This document shows, piece by piece, positions 1 to 6,945 of a stretch of 42,887 nt of DNA. This stretch comes from PWQG01 sp041685555 (GTDB lineage: Bacteria; Pseudomonadota; Gammaproteobacteria; Pseudomonadales; Pseudohongiellaceae). Location of the stretch: NCBI GenBank assembly GCA_041685555.1, contig JAWLFN010000004.1, positions 1 to 42,887 of the forward strand, in the 5' to 3' direction. The position numbers were made by a program, and so were the translations under genes. Position 1 is the first letter of the stretch, and each line of letters starts with the position of its first letter. The notes under the pieces are model-generated. The model did no database searches. It was not told where the DNA came from and saw only the letters and a list, made by a program, of their open reading frames with translations.

Positions 1-153
1 GGCGCCCGCATGTTTCTTGCCCGCCATGTGTTTCATGCGGTAGCGGTTGATGCTCATCATGCTGGTCTCGGAACTGGAAAAATAGGCCGAGATCAGGATC
101 AGCACGAACATGCTGCCGATCAGAAAGGGAACGGAAGGGGATCCGGCATCCAT
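1..153 (-). CDS. CorC/HlyC-family (CNNM/DUF21) membrane protein, N-terminal fragment
   Basis: This is the first 51 codons of a gene that runs off the left edge of the window, read leftward from the ATG at 153-151. The fragment starts with a hydrophobic segment (about residues 9-25) followed by SSSETSMMSINRYRMKHMA. That motif is the start of the DUF21/CNNM domain of the CorB/CorC/YfjD family, membrane proteins linked to magnesium and cobalt efflux. The start lies 12 bp after the stop of the upstream membrane gene, and a GAGG overlapping that stop can serve as its ribosome binding site, so the two genes are probably cotranscribed. The same pair (yfjD-ypjD) sits beside ffh in Escherichia coli. 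The CBS and CorC_HlyC domains expected further on are outside the window, so the subfamily cannot be decided. Confidence 0.85.
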   Translation of the reverse strand, partial: MDAGSPSVPFLIGSMFVLILISAYFSSSETSMMSINRYRMKHMAGKKHAGA

Positions 154-165
154 GGATATGGGGCC

Positions 166-969
166 TCAGGACAGGATGTATTCGATGACGAACTTGGATC
201 CGTAAAAGCCCAGGATCAGCAGCAGGAATCCGATCACGGTGCCGCGAGTGGCCATCCGTCCGCGCCATCCCAGCCAGTGTCGTCCCATGAGCAGGATCCC
301 GAACACGATCCAGGCCAGGATCGAGAAGAAGGTCTTATGCGGAATGCCGCGGGCACCCATATCGTCAACGAAGACGAATCCGGTGATGATGCCCAGGGTC
401 AGCAGGATCTGTCCAGCCCACAGCAGGTCGAAGAGGAAGCTTTCCATATCCTGCAGCGGTGGAAAGCGGTGGATGACCGAAGCCACATGGTGATGACGTA
501 ACTGGTAATTCAGCAAGGCCACGAGTCCCGCCTGCAGAACGGCCATGGTGAAGAAACTGTAGGCCAGTATGGACATCAGGATATGGCTGGCGATTCCGGT
601 GTCCAGTACCATCGGTTGCGCCCGGGTGCCCAGTATCAGTGACAGCACGATGGCGGCGATGGACAAAGGGAACAGGCCGACCATCAGGTTGTGCAGCGGA
701 CGGCGCAGGCTGCTGAGCTGGAGCAGCAGTGCGATCGCCGCGAAGATCAATGTGCTCACCTCGGGAATGCCGAAATAGTACTGCCCGTCCGAGACAATCA
801 GGCTCCAGGCGCTGAGCAGGTGCAGAAGTCCAGCCGCCAGGCCGGTTCCCAGCACTCTTCTGTCCGCGCGTTTCGCCCTGTCCCTGCTGTGCAGATCCTG
901 GTACAGGAATACCAGCGTAATCAGATACAGCGCGATGGCGGACAACCCTGCCAGTGTCGACATATCCAT
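166..969 (-). CDS. ypjD: YpjD/CcsA-like inner-membrane protein (cytochrome c assembly family)
   Basis: The product is a polytopic membrane protein of about 267 residues with roughly eight hydrophobic helices starting at the N terminus. The family is CcsA/CcmC-like (cytochrome c assembly protein domain), and E. coli YpjD is the syntenic homologue next to ffh. A conserved-looking loop DDMGARGIPHKTFFSILAWIVFG precedes the last helices; this histidine-bearing loop is typical of the family. A true haem-handling role is not established for YpjD. I chose ATG 969 because the first helix begins almost at once (MDMSTLAGLSAIALYL). ATG 963 and ATG 1008 are alternatives, and none has a strong ribosome binding site. 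The longer reading frame to 1281 overlaps ffh and is rejected. It is followed after 12 bp by the corC-type gene. Confidence 0.85.
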   Translation of the reverse strand: MDMSTLAGLSAIALYLITLVFLYQDLHSRDRAKRADRRVLGTGLAAGLLHLLSAWSLIVSDGQYYFGIPEVSTLIFAAIALLLQLSSLRRPLHNLMVGLFPLSIAAIVLSLILGTRAQPMVLDTGIASHILMSILAYSFFTMAVLQAGLVALLNYQLRHHHVASVIHRFPPLQDMESFLFDLLWAGQILLTLGIITGFVFVDDMGARGIPHKTFFSILAWIVFGILLMGRHWLGWRGRMATRGTVIGFLLLILGFYGSKFVIEYILS

Positions 970-1034
970 GCAGTGAGCCGAGTCGAAAATGAGCGCAAAG
1001 TGTCGCATAACTGCCCCGGGCGTTGAAGCTTTTT

Positions 1035-1062
1035 TTGGCCGCGGGCGCGCATGGTGTATAGT
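1035..1062 (+). promoter_or_regulatory. Candidate sigma70 promoter for ffh
   Basis: TTGGCC (1035-1040) and TATAGT (1057-1062) are separated by 16 bp and lie about 50 bp before the ffh start, in the short divergent gap between ypjD and ffh. The -10 matches five of six consensus positions and the -35 four of six. This is motif evidence only. Confidence 0.4.
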
Positions 1063-1110
1063 AGCCGACCCTGACAGCACTCTGTTCCACCGGTAGCAAG
1101 GGCACTCACC

Positions 1111-2499
1111 ATGTTCGACAGTCTGACCGACCGGCTCTCCGGAGCCCTGCGCAAGATCAGTGGCAAGGCGACACTGACCGAAAACAACATCGAGGAAGCG
1201 CTGCGTGAAGTGCGCCGCGCGTTGCTGGAAGCCGATGTGGCGTTGCCCGTGGTCAAGGATTTCATTGAGCGGGTCAAGCAACGCGCGGTGGGGCAGGAGG
1301 TCTCGAAGAGCCTGTCACCCGGCCAGGCCTTCATCAAGATTGTCCAGGCCGAGCTCGAGAACGTCATGGGGGTGGCCAACGAGGAACTGAATCTCAAGGT
1401 CGTGCCGCCTGCCGTGGTGCTGATGGCCGGTCTTCAGGGTGCGGGCAAGACCACCAGCGTGGGCAAGCTGGCGCGGTACCTGAAGGCGCAGAAGAAGTCG
1501 GTGATGGTGGTCAGTACCGATGTGTACCGGCCCGCGGCCATCGATCAGCTGCAGCGACTGGCCGAGGAGGTGGAGGTCAGCTTTTTCCCCAGCACGACGC
1601 AGCAGTCGCCGGTCGCCATTGCACAGGATGCATTGAAGGAAGCCAAGAAGCGATTCGTCGATGTGTTACTGGTCGATACCGCCGGCCGCCTCGCCATTGA
1701 CGAGCCGATGATGCAGGAGGTCAGTGACCTGCACAAGGCGCTCGATCCGGTCGAAACCCTGTTTGTGGTCGATGCCATGACCGGTCAGGACGCGGCGACG
1801 ACCGCCCGGGCCTTCGCCGAGGCACTGCCGTTGACCGGTGTCATTCTCACCAAGGCCGACGGTGATTCCCGTGGCGGCGCGGCACTGTCGGTTCGCCACA
1901 TCACCGGCAAGCCGATCAAGTTCCTGGGCATGGGCGAGAAGACTGACGCCCTTGAGCCGTTCTACCCCGACCGCATCGCCTCGCGGATCCTCGGTATGGG
2001 TGACATGCTGTCCCTGATCGAGGATGCCGAGCGCAAGGTCGACAAGGACAAGGCGAAGAAACTGGCCGGCAAGCTCAGCAAGGGCAAGGGTTTCGACCTG
2101 GAGGATTTCCGCGAGCAGCTGCAGCAGATGAAGAGCATGGGCGGCATGAGCAGCATCATGGACAAGCTGCCCGGCATGGGCGCGATGCCGGCGGGGGCGC
2201 AGATGCCCAATGAGGGCATGTTCGTGAAGATGGAGGCCATCATCAATTCGATGACGCCCCGCGAGCGCAGCAACCCGGATGTCCTGAACGGCTCGCGCAA
2301 GCGCCGTATCACGCAGGGTTCCGGCACGCAGATACAGGATCTCAATCGCCTGCTCAAACAACACAAGCAGATGCAGAAGATGATGAAGAAAATGAAGGGT
2401 GGCGGCATGAAAAAGATGATGCGCGGCCTGGGCGGTATGGGTGGTCCGGGTGGCATGGGTGGCCCGGGTGGCGGCGGAATGCCGCCTGGTATGAGATAG
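1111..2499 (+). CDS. ffh: Signal recognition particle GTPase Ffh (SRP54)
   Basis: Protein subunit of the signal recognition particle. It binds signal sequences and 4.5S RNA and hands ribosomes to FtsY at the inner membrane. The 462-residue product has the N and G domains first: P-loop GLQGAGKTT at 107-115, DTAGR at 189-193, TKAD at 247-250 followed by GDSRGG. The methionine-rich M domain follows from about residue 300, with LPGMGAM and the RNA-binding helix region SRKRRITQGSGT. The C terminus is a Met/Gly/Pro tail with a duplicated GGMGGPGG unit, as in many proteobacterial homologues. Length is normal (E. coli Ffh is 453). AAGGG upstream of the ATG supports the start. It heads the rpsP operon region as in E. 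coli. Confidence 0.98.
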   Translation: MFDSLTDRLSGALRKISGKATLTENNIEEALREVRRALLEADVALPVVKDFIERVKQRAVGQEVSKSLSPGQAFIKIVQAELENVMGVANEELNLKVVPPAVVLMAGLQGAGKTTSVGKLARYLKAQKKSVMVVSTDVYRPAAIDQLQRLAEEVEVSFFPSTTQQSPVAIAQDALKEAKKRFVDVLLVDTAGRLAIDEPMMQEVSDLHKALDPVETLFVVDAMTGQDAATTARAFAEALPLTGVILTKADGDSRGGAALSVRHITGKPIKFLGMGEKTDALEPFYPDRIASRILGMGDMLSLIEDAERKVDKDKAKKLAGKLSKGKGFDLEDFREQLQQMKSMGGMSSIMDKLPGMGAMPAGAQMPNEGMFVKMEAIINSMTPRERSNPDVLNGSRKRRITQGSGTQIQDLNRLLKQHKQMQKMMKKMKGGGMKKMMRGLGGMGGPGGMGGPGGGGMPPGMR

Positions 2500-2507
2500 C
2501 GGGTCAT

Positions 2508-2547
2508 GCGGGTATTGAAGCGCGGATGAGCACGCGTCAATACCCGC
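2508..2547 (+). other. Perfect 11-bp inverted repeat between ffh and rpsP
   Basis: GCGGGTATTGA at 2508-2518 is matched exactly by TCAATACCCGC at 2537-2547 across an 18-nt spacer that can add three more pairs. It starts 9 bp after the ffh stop. No T-run follows, so it is not a standard intrinsic terminator. It could stabilise the ffh mRNA 3' end, act as an attenuator ahead of the ribosomal protein operon, or bind a protein. Confidence 0.6.
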
Positions 2548-2592
2548 GGACCGCTATGGCGGTTACCGCGGGGCCACTGTAGAGAGAGTGCC

Positions 2593-2621
2593 TTCCATCG
2601 GCGCGGCATATACCGTACAAT
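2593..2621 (+). promoter_or_regulatory. Candidate promoter for the rpsP operon
   Basis: TACAAT at 2616-2621 (five of six to the -10 consensus) is followed by the GC-rich stretch ACGCGCC, a discriminator type usual at growth-controlled promoters. The region 17 bp upstream (TTCCAT, 2593-2598) is a poor -35. The position leaves a leader of about 75 nt before rpsP. Confidence 0.4.
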
Positions 2622-2704
2622 ACGCGCCTTTTTCCGGGTCTGTGTGTCCGTTCATCCGGACCGGGTCGAATTCAGAACGAATTTTTATCAGGAATCAATA
2701 GCTT

Positions 2705-2965
2705 ATGGTCACAATCCGACTGTCTCGCGGTGGCGCCAAGAAACGACCTTTCTATCATATTACGGTGACGGACTCGCGTAATGGCCGCGACAGCCGTTAC
2801 ATCGAGCGCCTGGGCTTCTTCAATCCGGTTGCCCGGGGCCAGGAAGAGCGACTGCGTCTGGATCTGCAGCGTGTCGAGCACTGGACATCCCTCGGCGCAC
2901 AGCCCAGCGAGCGCGTGGCCAGGCTGATCCGTGAAGCGGCGGCAGGTGCCAGCACAGAAGCCTGA
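2705..2965 (+). CDS. rpsP: 30S ribosomal protein S16
   Basis: An 86-residue small-subunit ribosomal protein. The N terminus MVTIRLSRGGAKKRPFYHI and the segment RDSRYIERLGFFNP are hallmarks of bacterial S16, and the length fits (E. coli has 82). AGGA at 2690-2693 lies 11 nt before the ATG. It is the first gene of the rpsP-rimM-trmD-rplS operon. Its 3' end overlaps the likely GTG start of rimM by 35 bp, so rimM translation is probably coupled to S16 translation. Confidence 0.98.
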   Translation: MVTIRLSRGGAKKRPFYHITVTDSRNGRDSRYIERLGFFNPVARGQEERLRLDLQRVEHWTSLGAQPSERVARLIREAAAGASTEA

Positions 2966-3488
2966 AAACGGCCGTATCACGCTGGGACGGATCGGCGCGC
3001 CGCACGGTATCCATGGCTGGGTGAAACTGCATTCCTTCACGCAGCCGATGCTGAATATCCGTGAGTATCGGGGCGAGTTCCATTGTGCCGGGCCCCGTGG
3101 TTGTCCGGCCAGTGTGGAGGTCGACGAGATCCGGCCACATGGCAGGACGTTGATCGCTCATGTGCGGGGTTATGACACGCCAGAGCGGTCCCGCGAGCTG
3201 ACCGGCCTGGAGCTGCAGGTGGATGCGGAGCGGCTGCCGGAGCTGGCGGAGGACGAGTACTACTGGGCCCAGTTGCAGGGGTTGCAGGTGATCAACCGGC
3301 AGGGCGAATGTCTGGGGCAGGTCAGTCACCTGCTGGAGACAGGAGCCAATGATGTGCTGGTGGTCGCGCCCGCTGAAGACAGTATTGATGATCAGGAACG
3401 CCTGATTCCCTGGTTGCCGGGCACCATGGTGGATCGGGTGGATCAGGACGCGGGGCGCATTGAGGTGGACTGGGAGCGTGACTGGTGA
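2931..3488 (+). CDS. rimM: Ribosome maturation factor RimM
   Basis: Assists 30S maturation by binding S19 and the 3' domain of 16S rRNA. The product (185 residues from the GTG) has the RimM N-terminal beta-barrel (ITLGRIGAPHGIHGWVKLHSFT) and the PRC-barrel C-terminal half (EDEYYWAQLQGLQV, TGANDVLVV, IPWLPGTMVDRVD, ending IEVDWERDW). The start is GTG 2931, inside the end of rpsP and preceded by a weak CAGG. GTG 2946 is also possible. The last codons overlap the GTG start of trmD by 4 bp. Partner and order match the conserved gammaproteobacterial operon. Confidence 0.95.
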   Translation: MKRRQVPAQKPENGRITLGRIGAPHGIHGWVKLHSFTQPMLNIREYRGEFHCAGPRGCPASVEVDEIRPHGRTLIAHVRGYDTPERSRELTGLELQVDAERLPELAEDEYYWAQLQGLQVINRQGECLGQVSHLLETGANDVLVVAPAEDSIDDQERLIPWLPGTMVDRVDQDAGRIEVDWERDW

Positions 3489-4267
3489 AGCAGGCGGGCA
3501 TCATCACGCTGTTTCCGGACATGTTTTCGGCATTGACCGAATACGGGGTCACCGGTCGGGCCTGCCGCGGCGGACAGGTCAGTGTGGAATGCTGGAATCC
3601 AAGGGATTTCACCACCGACCGGCATCGCACGGTGGATGACCGGCCCTTCGGGGGCGGAGCCGGGATGCTGATGAAGACCGATCCACTGCGTGCGGCCATT
3701 CGCCATGCGCGGGAGCGGATGGCGGCGGAGACACCGGTGATCTATCTGTCCCCCCAGGGGCGCACGCTGGATCATGAAGGCGTTGGTGAACTGGCGCGTC
3801 GTGACAGTCTGATCCTGCTTTGCGGTCGCTATCAGGGAATGGACGAACGCGTGTTGAGCGCGGATGTCGACGAGGAGTGGTCCATCGGTGACTATGTGCT
3901 CAGCGGCGGAGAGCTCGCGGCCATGGTGCTGCTGGATGCCGTGATGCGACAACAGCCCGGCGTGCTGGGCCATGAAGACAGTGTCACGCAGGACTCGTTC
4001 GCGACCGGTCTGCTGCATTGTCCACAGTACACGCGTCCCCGGGTGATCGATGGGCAGGGTGTGCCGGATGTGCTGCTCGGCGGTGATCATGAACAGATAC
4101 GCCGGTGGCAGTTGAAGCAGAGTCTGGGCAGGACCTGGCAACGGCGGCCGGAACTGCTGTCGGCGAGAGAGCTGACAGAGGAAGAGCAGGAATTATTGAA
4201 CGAATTTATCAGCGAACATGCGGGAGCATACGGCGATGAGCAAAAGCAAGATTATCGAGCAGATTGA
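3485..4267 (+). CDS. trmD: tRNA (guanine37-N1)-methyltransferase TrmD
   Basis: Methylates G37 next to the anticodon of tRNAs reading CNN and so prevents +1 frameshifting. It uses S-adenosylmethionine held in a trefoil knot. Knot signatures are visible: LLCGRYQGMDER at 111-122 and IGDYVLSGGELA just after. The N terminus GIITLFPDMF and the basic segment DRHRTVDDRPFGGGAGMLM are typical. The length of 260 is normal. Translation starts at GTG 3485, overlapping the rimM stop (GTGA). The 3' end extends 32 bp into rplS. Confidence 0.97.
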   Translation: MKQAGIITLFPDMFSALTEYGVTGRACRGGQVSVECWNPRDFTTDRHRTVDDRPFGGGAGMLMKTDPLRAAIRHARERMAAETPVIYLSPQGRTLDHEGVGELARRDSLILLCGRYQGMDERVLSADVDEEWSIGDYVLSGGELAAMVLLDAVMRQQPGVLGHEDSVTQDSFATGLLHCPQYTRPRVIDGQGVPDVLLGGDHEQIRRWQLKQSLGRTWQRRPELLSARELTEEEQELLNEFISEHAGAYGDEQKQDYRAD

Positions 4268-4601
4268 GAACGCTCAGATGGGCAAGGAGATTCCGGAGTT
4301 CGGTCCCGGTGACACCGTGGTCGTGCAGGTCAATATCCGCGAGGGCGATCGCGAGCGTCTGCAGGCTTTCGAGGGTGTGGTGATCGGCATACGCAACCGC
4401 GGACTGAATTCGGCGTTCACCGTGCGCAAGGTGTCGCATGGTATCGGCGTGGAGCGCACATTCCAGACCTACAGCCCGCTGGTCGACAGCATTGCCGTGA
4501 AGCGTCGCGGCGATGTGCGCCAGTCCAAGCTGTACTATCTGCGCGAGCGTTCAGGCCGGTCCGCCCGCATCGCGGAAAAGCTGGAGAAGCGTGCCGGCTG
4601 A
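4236..4601 (+). CDS. rplS: 50S ribosomal protein L19
   Basis: A 121-residue large-subunit protein at the 30S-50S interface. The segments FGPGDTVVVQVN, RLQAFEGVVIGIRNRGLNSAFTVRK and SPLVDSIAVKRRGDVRQSKLYYLRER are near-diagnostic for L19. I chose ATG 4236 (MSKSKIIEQIENAQM) because it aligns with known L19 N termini and has CGGGAG 9 nt upstream. The in-frame ATG at 4218 would add six residues. The start lies inside the end of trmD. A strong terminator follows the stop. Confidence 0.97.
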   Translation: MSKSKIIEQIENAQMGKEIPEFGPGDTVVVQVNIREGDRERLQAFEGVVIGIRNRGLNSAFTVRKVSHGIGVERTFQTYSPLVDSIAVKRRGDVRQSKLYYLRERSGRSARIAEKLEKRAG

Positions 4602-4627
4602 CACGTCGGGCGCTGACAGAAGCGGTG

Positions 4628-4681
4628 CTGCCGGTCGAGCGGCAGTCGGGAAAGGGGGTACTGTGCTACCCCCTTTTTTTT
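4628..4681 (+). terminator. Intrinsic terminator of the rpsP-rplS operon, with preceding small hairpin
   Basis: The stem AAAGGGGGTA (4651-4660) pairs with TACCCCCTTT (4667-4676) around the loop CTGTGC, and the T-run covers 4674-4681. This is a classic Rho-independent terminator. A second small hairpin, CTGCCG/CGGCAG (4628-4645), precedes it. The T-run is directly followed by TGGTAAAGT (4681-4689), a possible extended -10 element for the next gene. Confidence 0.93.
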
Positions 4682-4722
4682 GGTAAAGTACCGGCGTTCA
4701 CAGACAGTTACAGGAAGGGCCA

Positions 4723-5481
4723 ATGAAAGCGATGTCGCGAAGCCTAGTCAGTGTGTGCGTGCTCGGACTGTCCAGTCCGTTGCTGGCGCAGTCATCAGCA
4801 GTGGAGAGTCCCGGACATGATGCCCTGCGGGATACTCTGGACCAATCGTTGGGCGGTGCCACCGAGGGGCAGCTCAGTGTCGAGCAGATCCGTCCGGCGC
4901 CGATGGATGGATTGATGGAGGTGACCCTCAATTCGGGAGAAGTGTTGTTCACCGACCCCGAGGGGCGCTATATGATCACCGGCGACATGCTGATGACCGA
5001 TAATGACGGTTTCGTCAACCTGTCGGCCGAGACCCGTAACGAGCGCAACGCCGAGCGCGTTGCCGCCATTCCCGATTCGGAGGTCATTGAATTCGCCCCG
5101 GATGATGTGCAGGCCACCATATCCGTGTTCACCGATGTGGACTGCACCTATTGCCGGCGCCTGCATGGCGACATCGAAGACATTCTCGATAATGGCATCA
5201 GGGTGCGCTATCTGGCCTACCCCCGTGGCGGCACCTCGGCCGGTTCCTATGGGAAAATGTTATCGGTATGGTGCTCCGATGACCGCCAGCGCGCATTGAC
5301 CCAGGCCAAGCACGGGCAGAACGTGCCCGAGCGCGACTGTGACAACCCCGTCATGAAGCATTACGAACTGGGTAATCAGCTCGGGATCTCCGGCACCCCG
5401 GCGATCGTGATGCCGGACGGCACGGTGGTGCCGGGTTATCTGGATGTGGACCGTCTGACCGCGCTGGTCTTTGATCAGTGA
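4723..5481 (+). CDS. dsbC: Periplasmic thiol:disulfide isomerase, DsbC-like
   Basis: Probably a periplasmic disulfide isomerase that reshuffles wrong disulfides and is kept reduced by a DsbD-type protein, such as the one encoded at 10219-12384. The 252-residue product has a signal peptide (MKAMSRSLVSVCVLGLSSPLLAQ), an N-terminal dimerisation domain (about 55-110) and a thioredoxin-like domain with C141-T-Y-C144 followed by RRLH. A cis-proline loop ISGTPAIVMPDG comes later. E. coli DsbC has CGYC, so the first variable residue differs. AGGA at 4712-4715 sets the ATG. It sits ahead of hom and thrC, an order known from pseudomonads. Confidence 0.9.
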   Translation: MKAMSRSLVSVCVLGLSSPLLAQSSAVESPGHDALRDTLDQSLGGATEGQLSVEQIRPAPMDGLMEVTLNSGEVLFTDPEGRYMITGDMLMTDNDGFVNLSAETRNERNAERVAAIPDSEVIEFAPDDVQATISVFTDVDCTYCRRLHGDIEDILDNGIRVRYLAYPRGGTSAGSYGKMLSVWCSDDRQRALTQAKHGQNVPERDCDNPVMKHYELGNQLGISGTPAIVMPDGTVVPGYLDVDRLTALVFDQ

Positions 5482-5541
5482 ACGCTACGCGCCGACGGCG
5501 CGCCGCTCCCGATTTCGAGAATCCACAGAGTTTCGACAGTA

Positions 5542-5568
5542 CCGGCATGGGTCGTGGGTCCATGCCGG
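5542..5568 (+). other. Perfect 9-bp stem-loop upstream of hom
   Basis: CCGGCATGG (5542-5550) pairs exactly with CCATGCCGG (5560-5568) around a 9-nt loop, ending 21 bp before the TTG start of hom. No T-run and no obvious leader peptide are present. It may be a mRNA 3'-end stabiliser for dsbC or a regulatory hairpin for hom. Confidence 0.55.
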
Positions 5569-5589
5569 CCGCGACAGTGAGGTGGCATT

Positions 5590-6936
5590 TTGAGTGACAA
5601 GGCAGAACAGGGGCAGTTGCGCCTGGGTATTTGTGGACTGGGCACGGTGGGTGGCGGCACGCTGCGACTGTTGCAGGAAAAGCGCGCAGAGATCACTCGC
5701 CGGGTGGGGCGTGAGCTGAATGTGGTTAGGGTGGCGACCCGGCGGCGCCCCAAGGACCACGACCTGAAGGGCGTGGAATTCAGCACCGATGTATTCGATG
5801 TGGCCCGGGACCCCGATGTCGACGTCCTGGTTGAACTGATCGGTGGCTTCGATCCGGCGCTGGAACTGGTCCTGCTGGCGATCGAGAACGGCAAGCACGT
5901 GGTGACGGCCAACAAGGCGCTGATCGCCATCCATGGCAATACCATTTTTGCCGCGGCACGGCGCAAGGGGGTGACAGTGGCCTATGAGGCAGCGGTCGCC
6001 GGTGGCATTCCGGTCATCAAGGCCCTGCGCGAAGGCCTGGCCGCGAATTCCATCGACTGGGTGGCCGGCATCATCAACGGGACCGGCAACTACATCCTTA
6101 CTGAAATGGGTGAAAAGCAGCGAGTATTCAGTGATGTACTGAAGGAAGCTCAGGATCTGGGTTATGCCGAGGCCGATCCCACGTTCGATGTGGAAGGTAT
6201 CGATGCCGCTCACAAACTGGCCATCCTTGCCTCCAATGCCTTTGGCGTCGAGCTGCAGTTTGATCGGGTCTACACCGAGGGCATCAGCCACATCACGCCC
6301 GAGGACCTGTCCTACGCGGATGAACTGGGCTACACCGTCAAGCACCTGGGTATCGCCCGGTCCGACGATGACGGTATCGAGCTGCGGGTTCATCCCACCC
6401 TGATTTCGAAACAGACTCTGCTGGCCAACGTCAATGGCGTCATGAATGCCATCTGGGTGAAGGGAGACTCTGCCGGTTCGACGTTGTACTACGGCGCTGG
6501 CGCGGGGGCCGAGGCCACGGCCTCTTCCGTGGTGGCCGATATCATCGATATCACGCGCGGCGGATTCTCGGCGGCGGACGGCACCGGGCTGCCGCCACTG
6601 GCCTTCGACGGGCTGCGGGATGATCTGCCGGTCCGCGAGATCCAGGACATCGAGTCGGCCTACTACCTGCGGATACCGGCGCACGACAAGCCGGGTGTCA
6701 TGGCCAGCATCACCCAGGTACTTGAGCACTATGGCATCAATATCGAGGCCGTGATCCAGAAAGAGCCACAGCATGATGAAGACAATGGCGGTGTGGTCAC
6801 GGTTCCCGTGGTCCTGCTGACCGGTAGCATCCGCGAGGCACAGATGGATATCGCCATCGGTGTGATCGAGCAGCTGGATCAGGTGGCCGGCAAGGTGATG
6901 CGTATCCGTGTCGAGCATTTCGATGCCGAGGAGTGA
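5590..6936 (+). CDS. hom: Homoserine dehydrogenase
   Basis: Reduces aspartate semialdehyde to homoserine with NAD(P)H, the branch point to threonine and methionine. The 448-residue product has an N-terminal Rossmann fold (GLGTVG at 16-21), the catalytic domain with VVTANKALIA, AAVAGGIPVIKALREGL and NGTGNYIL, and a C-terminal ACT domain (YYLRIPAHDKPGVMASITQVLEHYGINIEAV) that would sense threonine. It is the stand-alone type, not fused to aspartokinase as in E. coli ThrA; aspartokinase is a separate gene at 16299. The start is a TTG, chosen because GAGGTG at 5579-5584 lies 5 nt upstream and no in-frame ATG is near. thrC follows after 9 bp. Confidence 0.97.
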   Translation: MSDKAEQGQLRLGICGLGTVGGGTLRLLQEKRAEITRRVGRELNVVRVATRRRPKDHDLKGVEFSTDVFDVARDPDVDVLVELIGGFDPALELVLLAIENGKHVVTANKALIAIHGNTIFAAARRKGVTVAYEAAVAGGIPVIKALREGLAANSIDWVAGIINGTGNYILTEMGEKQRVFSDVLKEAQDLGYAEADPTFDVEGIDAAHKLAILASNAFGVELQFDRVYTEGISHITPEDLSYADELGYTVKHLGIARSDDDGIELRVHPTLISKQTLLANVNGVMNAIWVKGDSAGSTLYYGAGAGAEATASSVVADIIDITRGGFSAADGTGLPPLAFDGLRDDLPVREIQDIESAYYLRIPAHDKPGVMASITQVLEHYGINIEAVIQKEPQHDEDNGGVVTVPVVLLTGSIREAQMDIAIGVIEQLDQVAGKVMRIRVEHFDAEE

Positions 6937-6945
6937 CAGCCGCTC

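Noticed and set aside
10..501. 163-codon plus-strand frame at the left edge
   Set aside because: It lies opposite the ypjD-like gene and the corC-type fragment, both of which have clear membrane-protein signatures on the minus strand.
963..1281. Extended N terminus of the ypjD-like gene
   Set aside because: The extension overlaps ffh, is not hydrophobic, and does not fit the family, which begins with a membrane helix.
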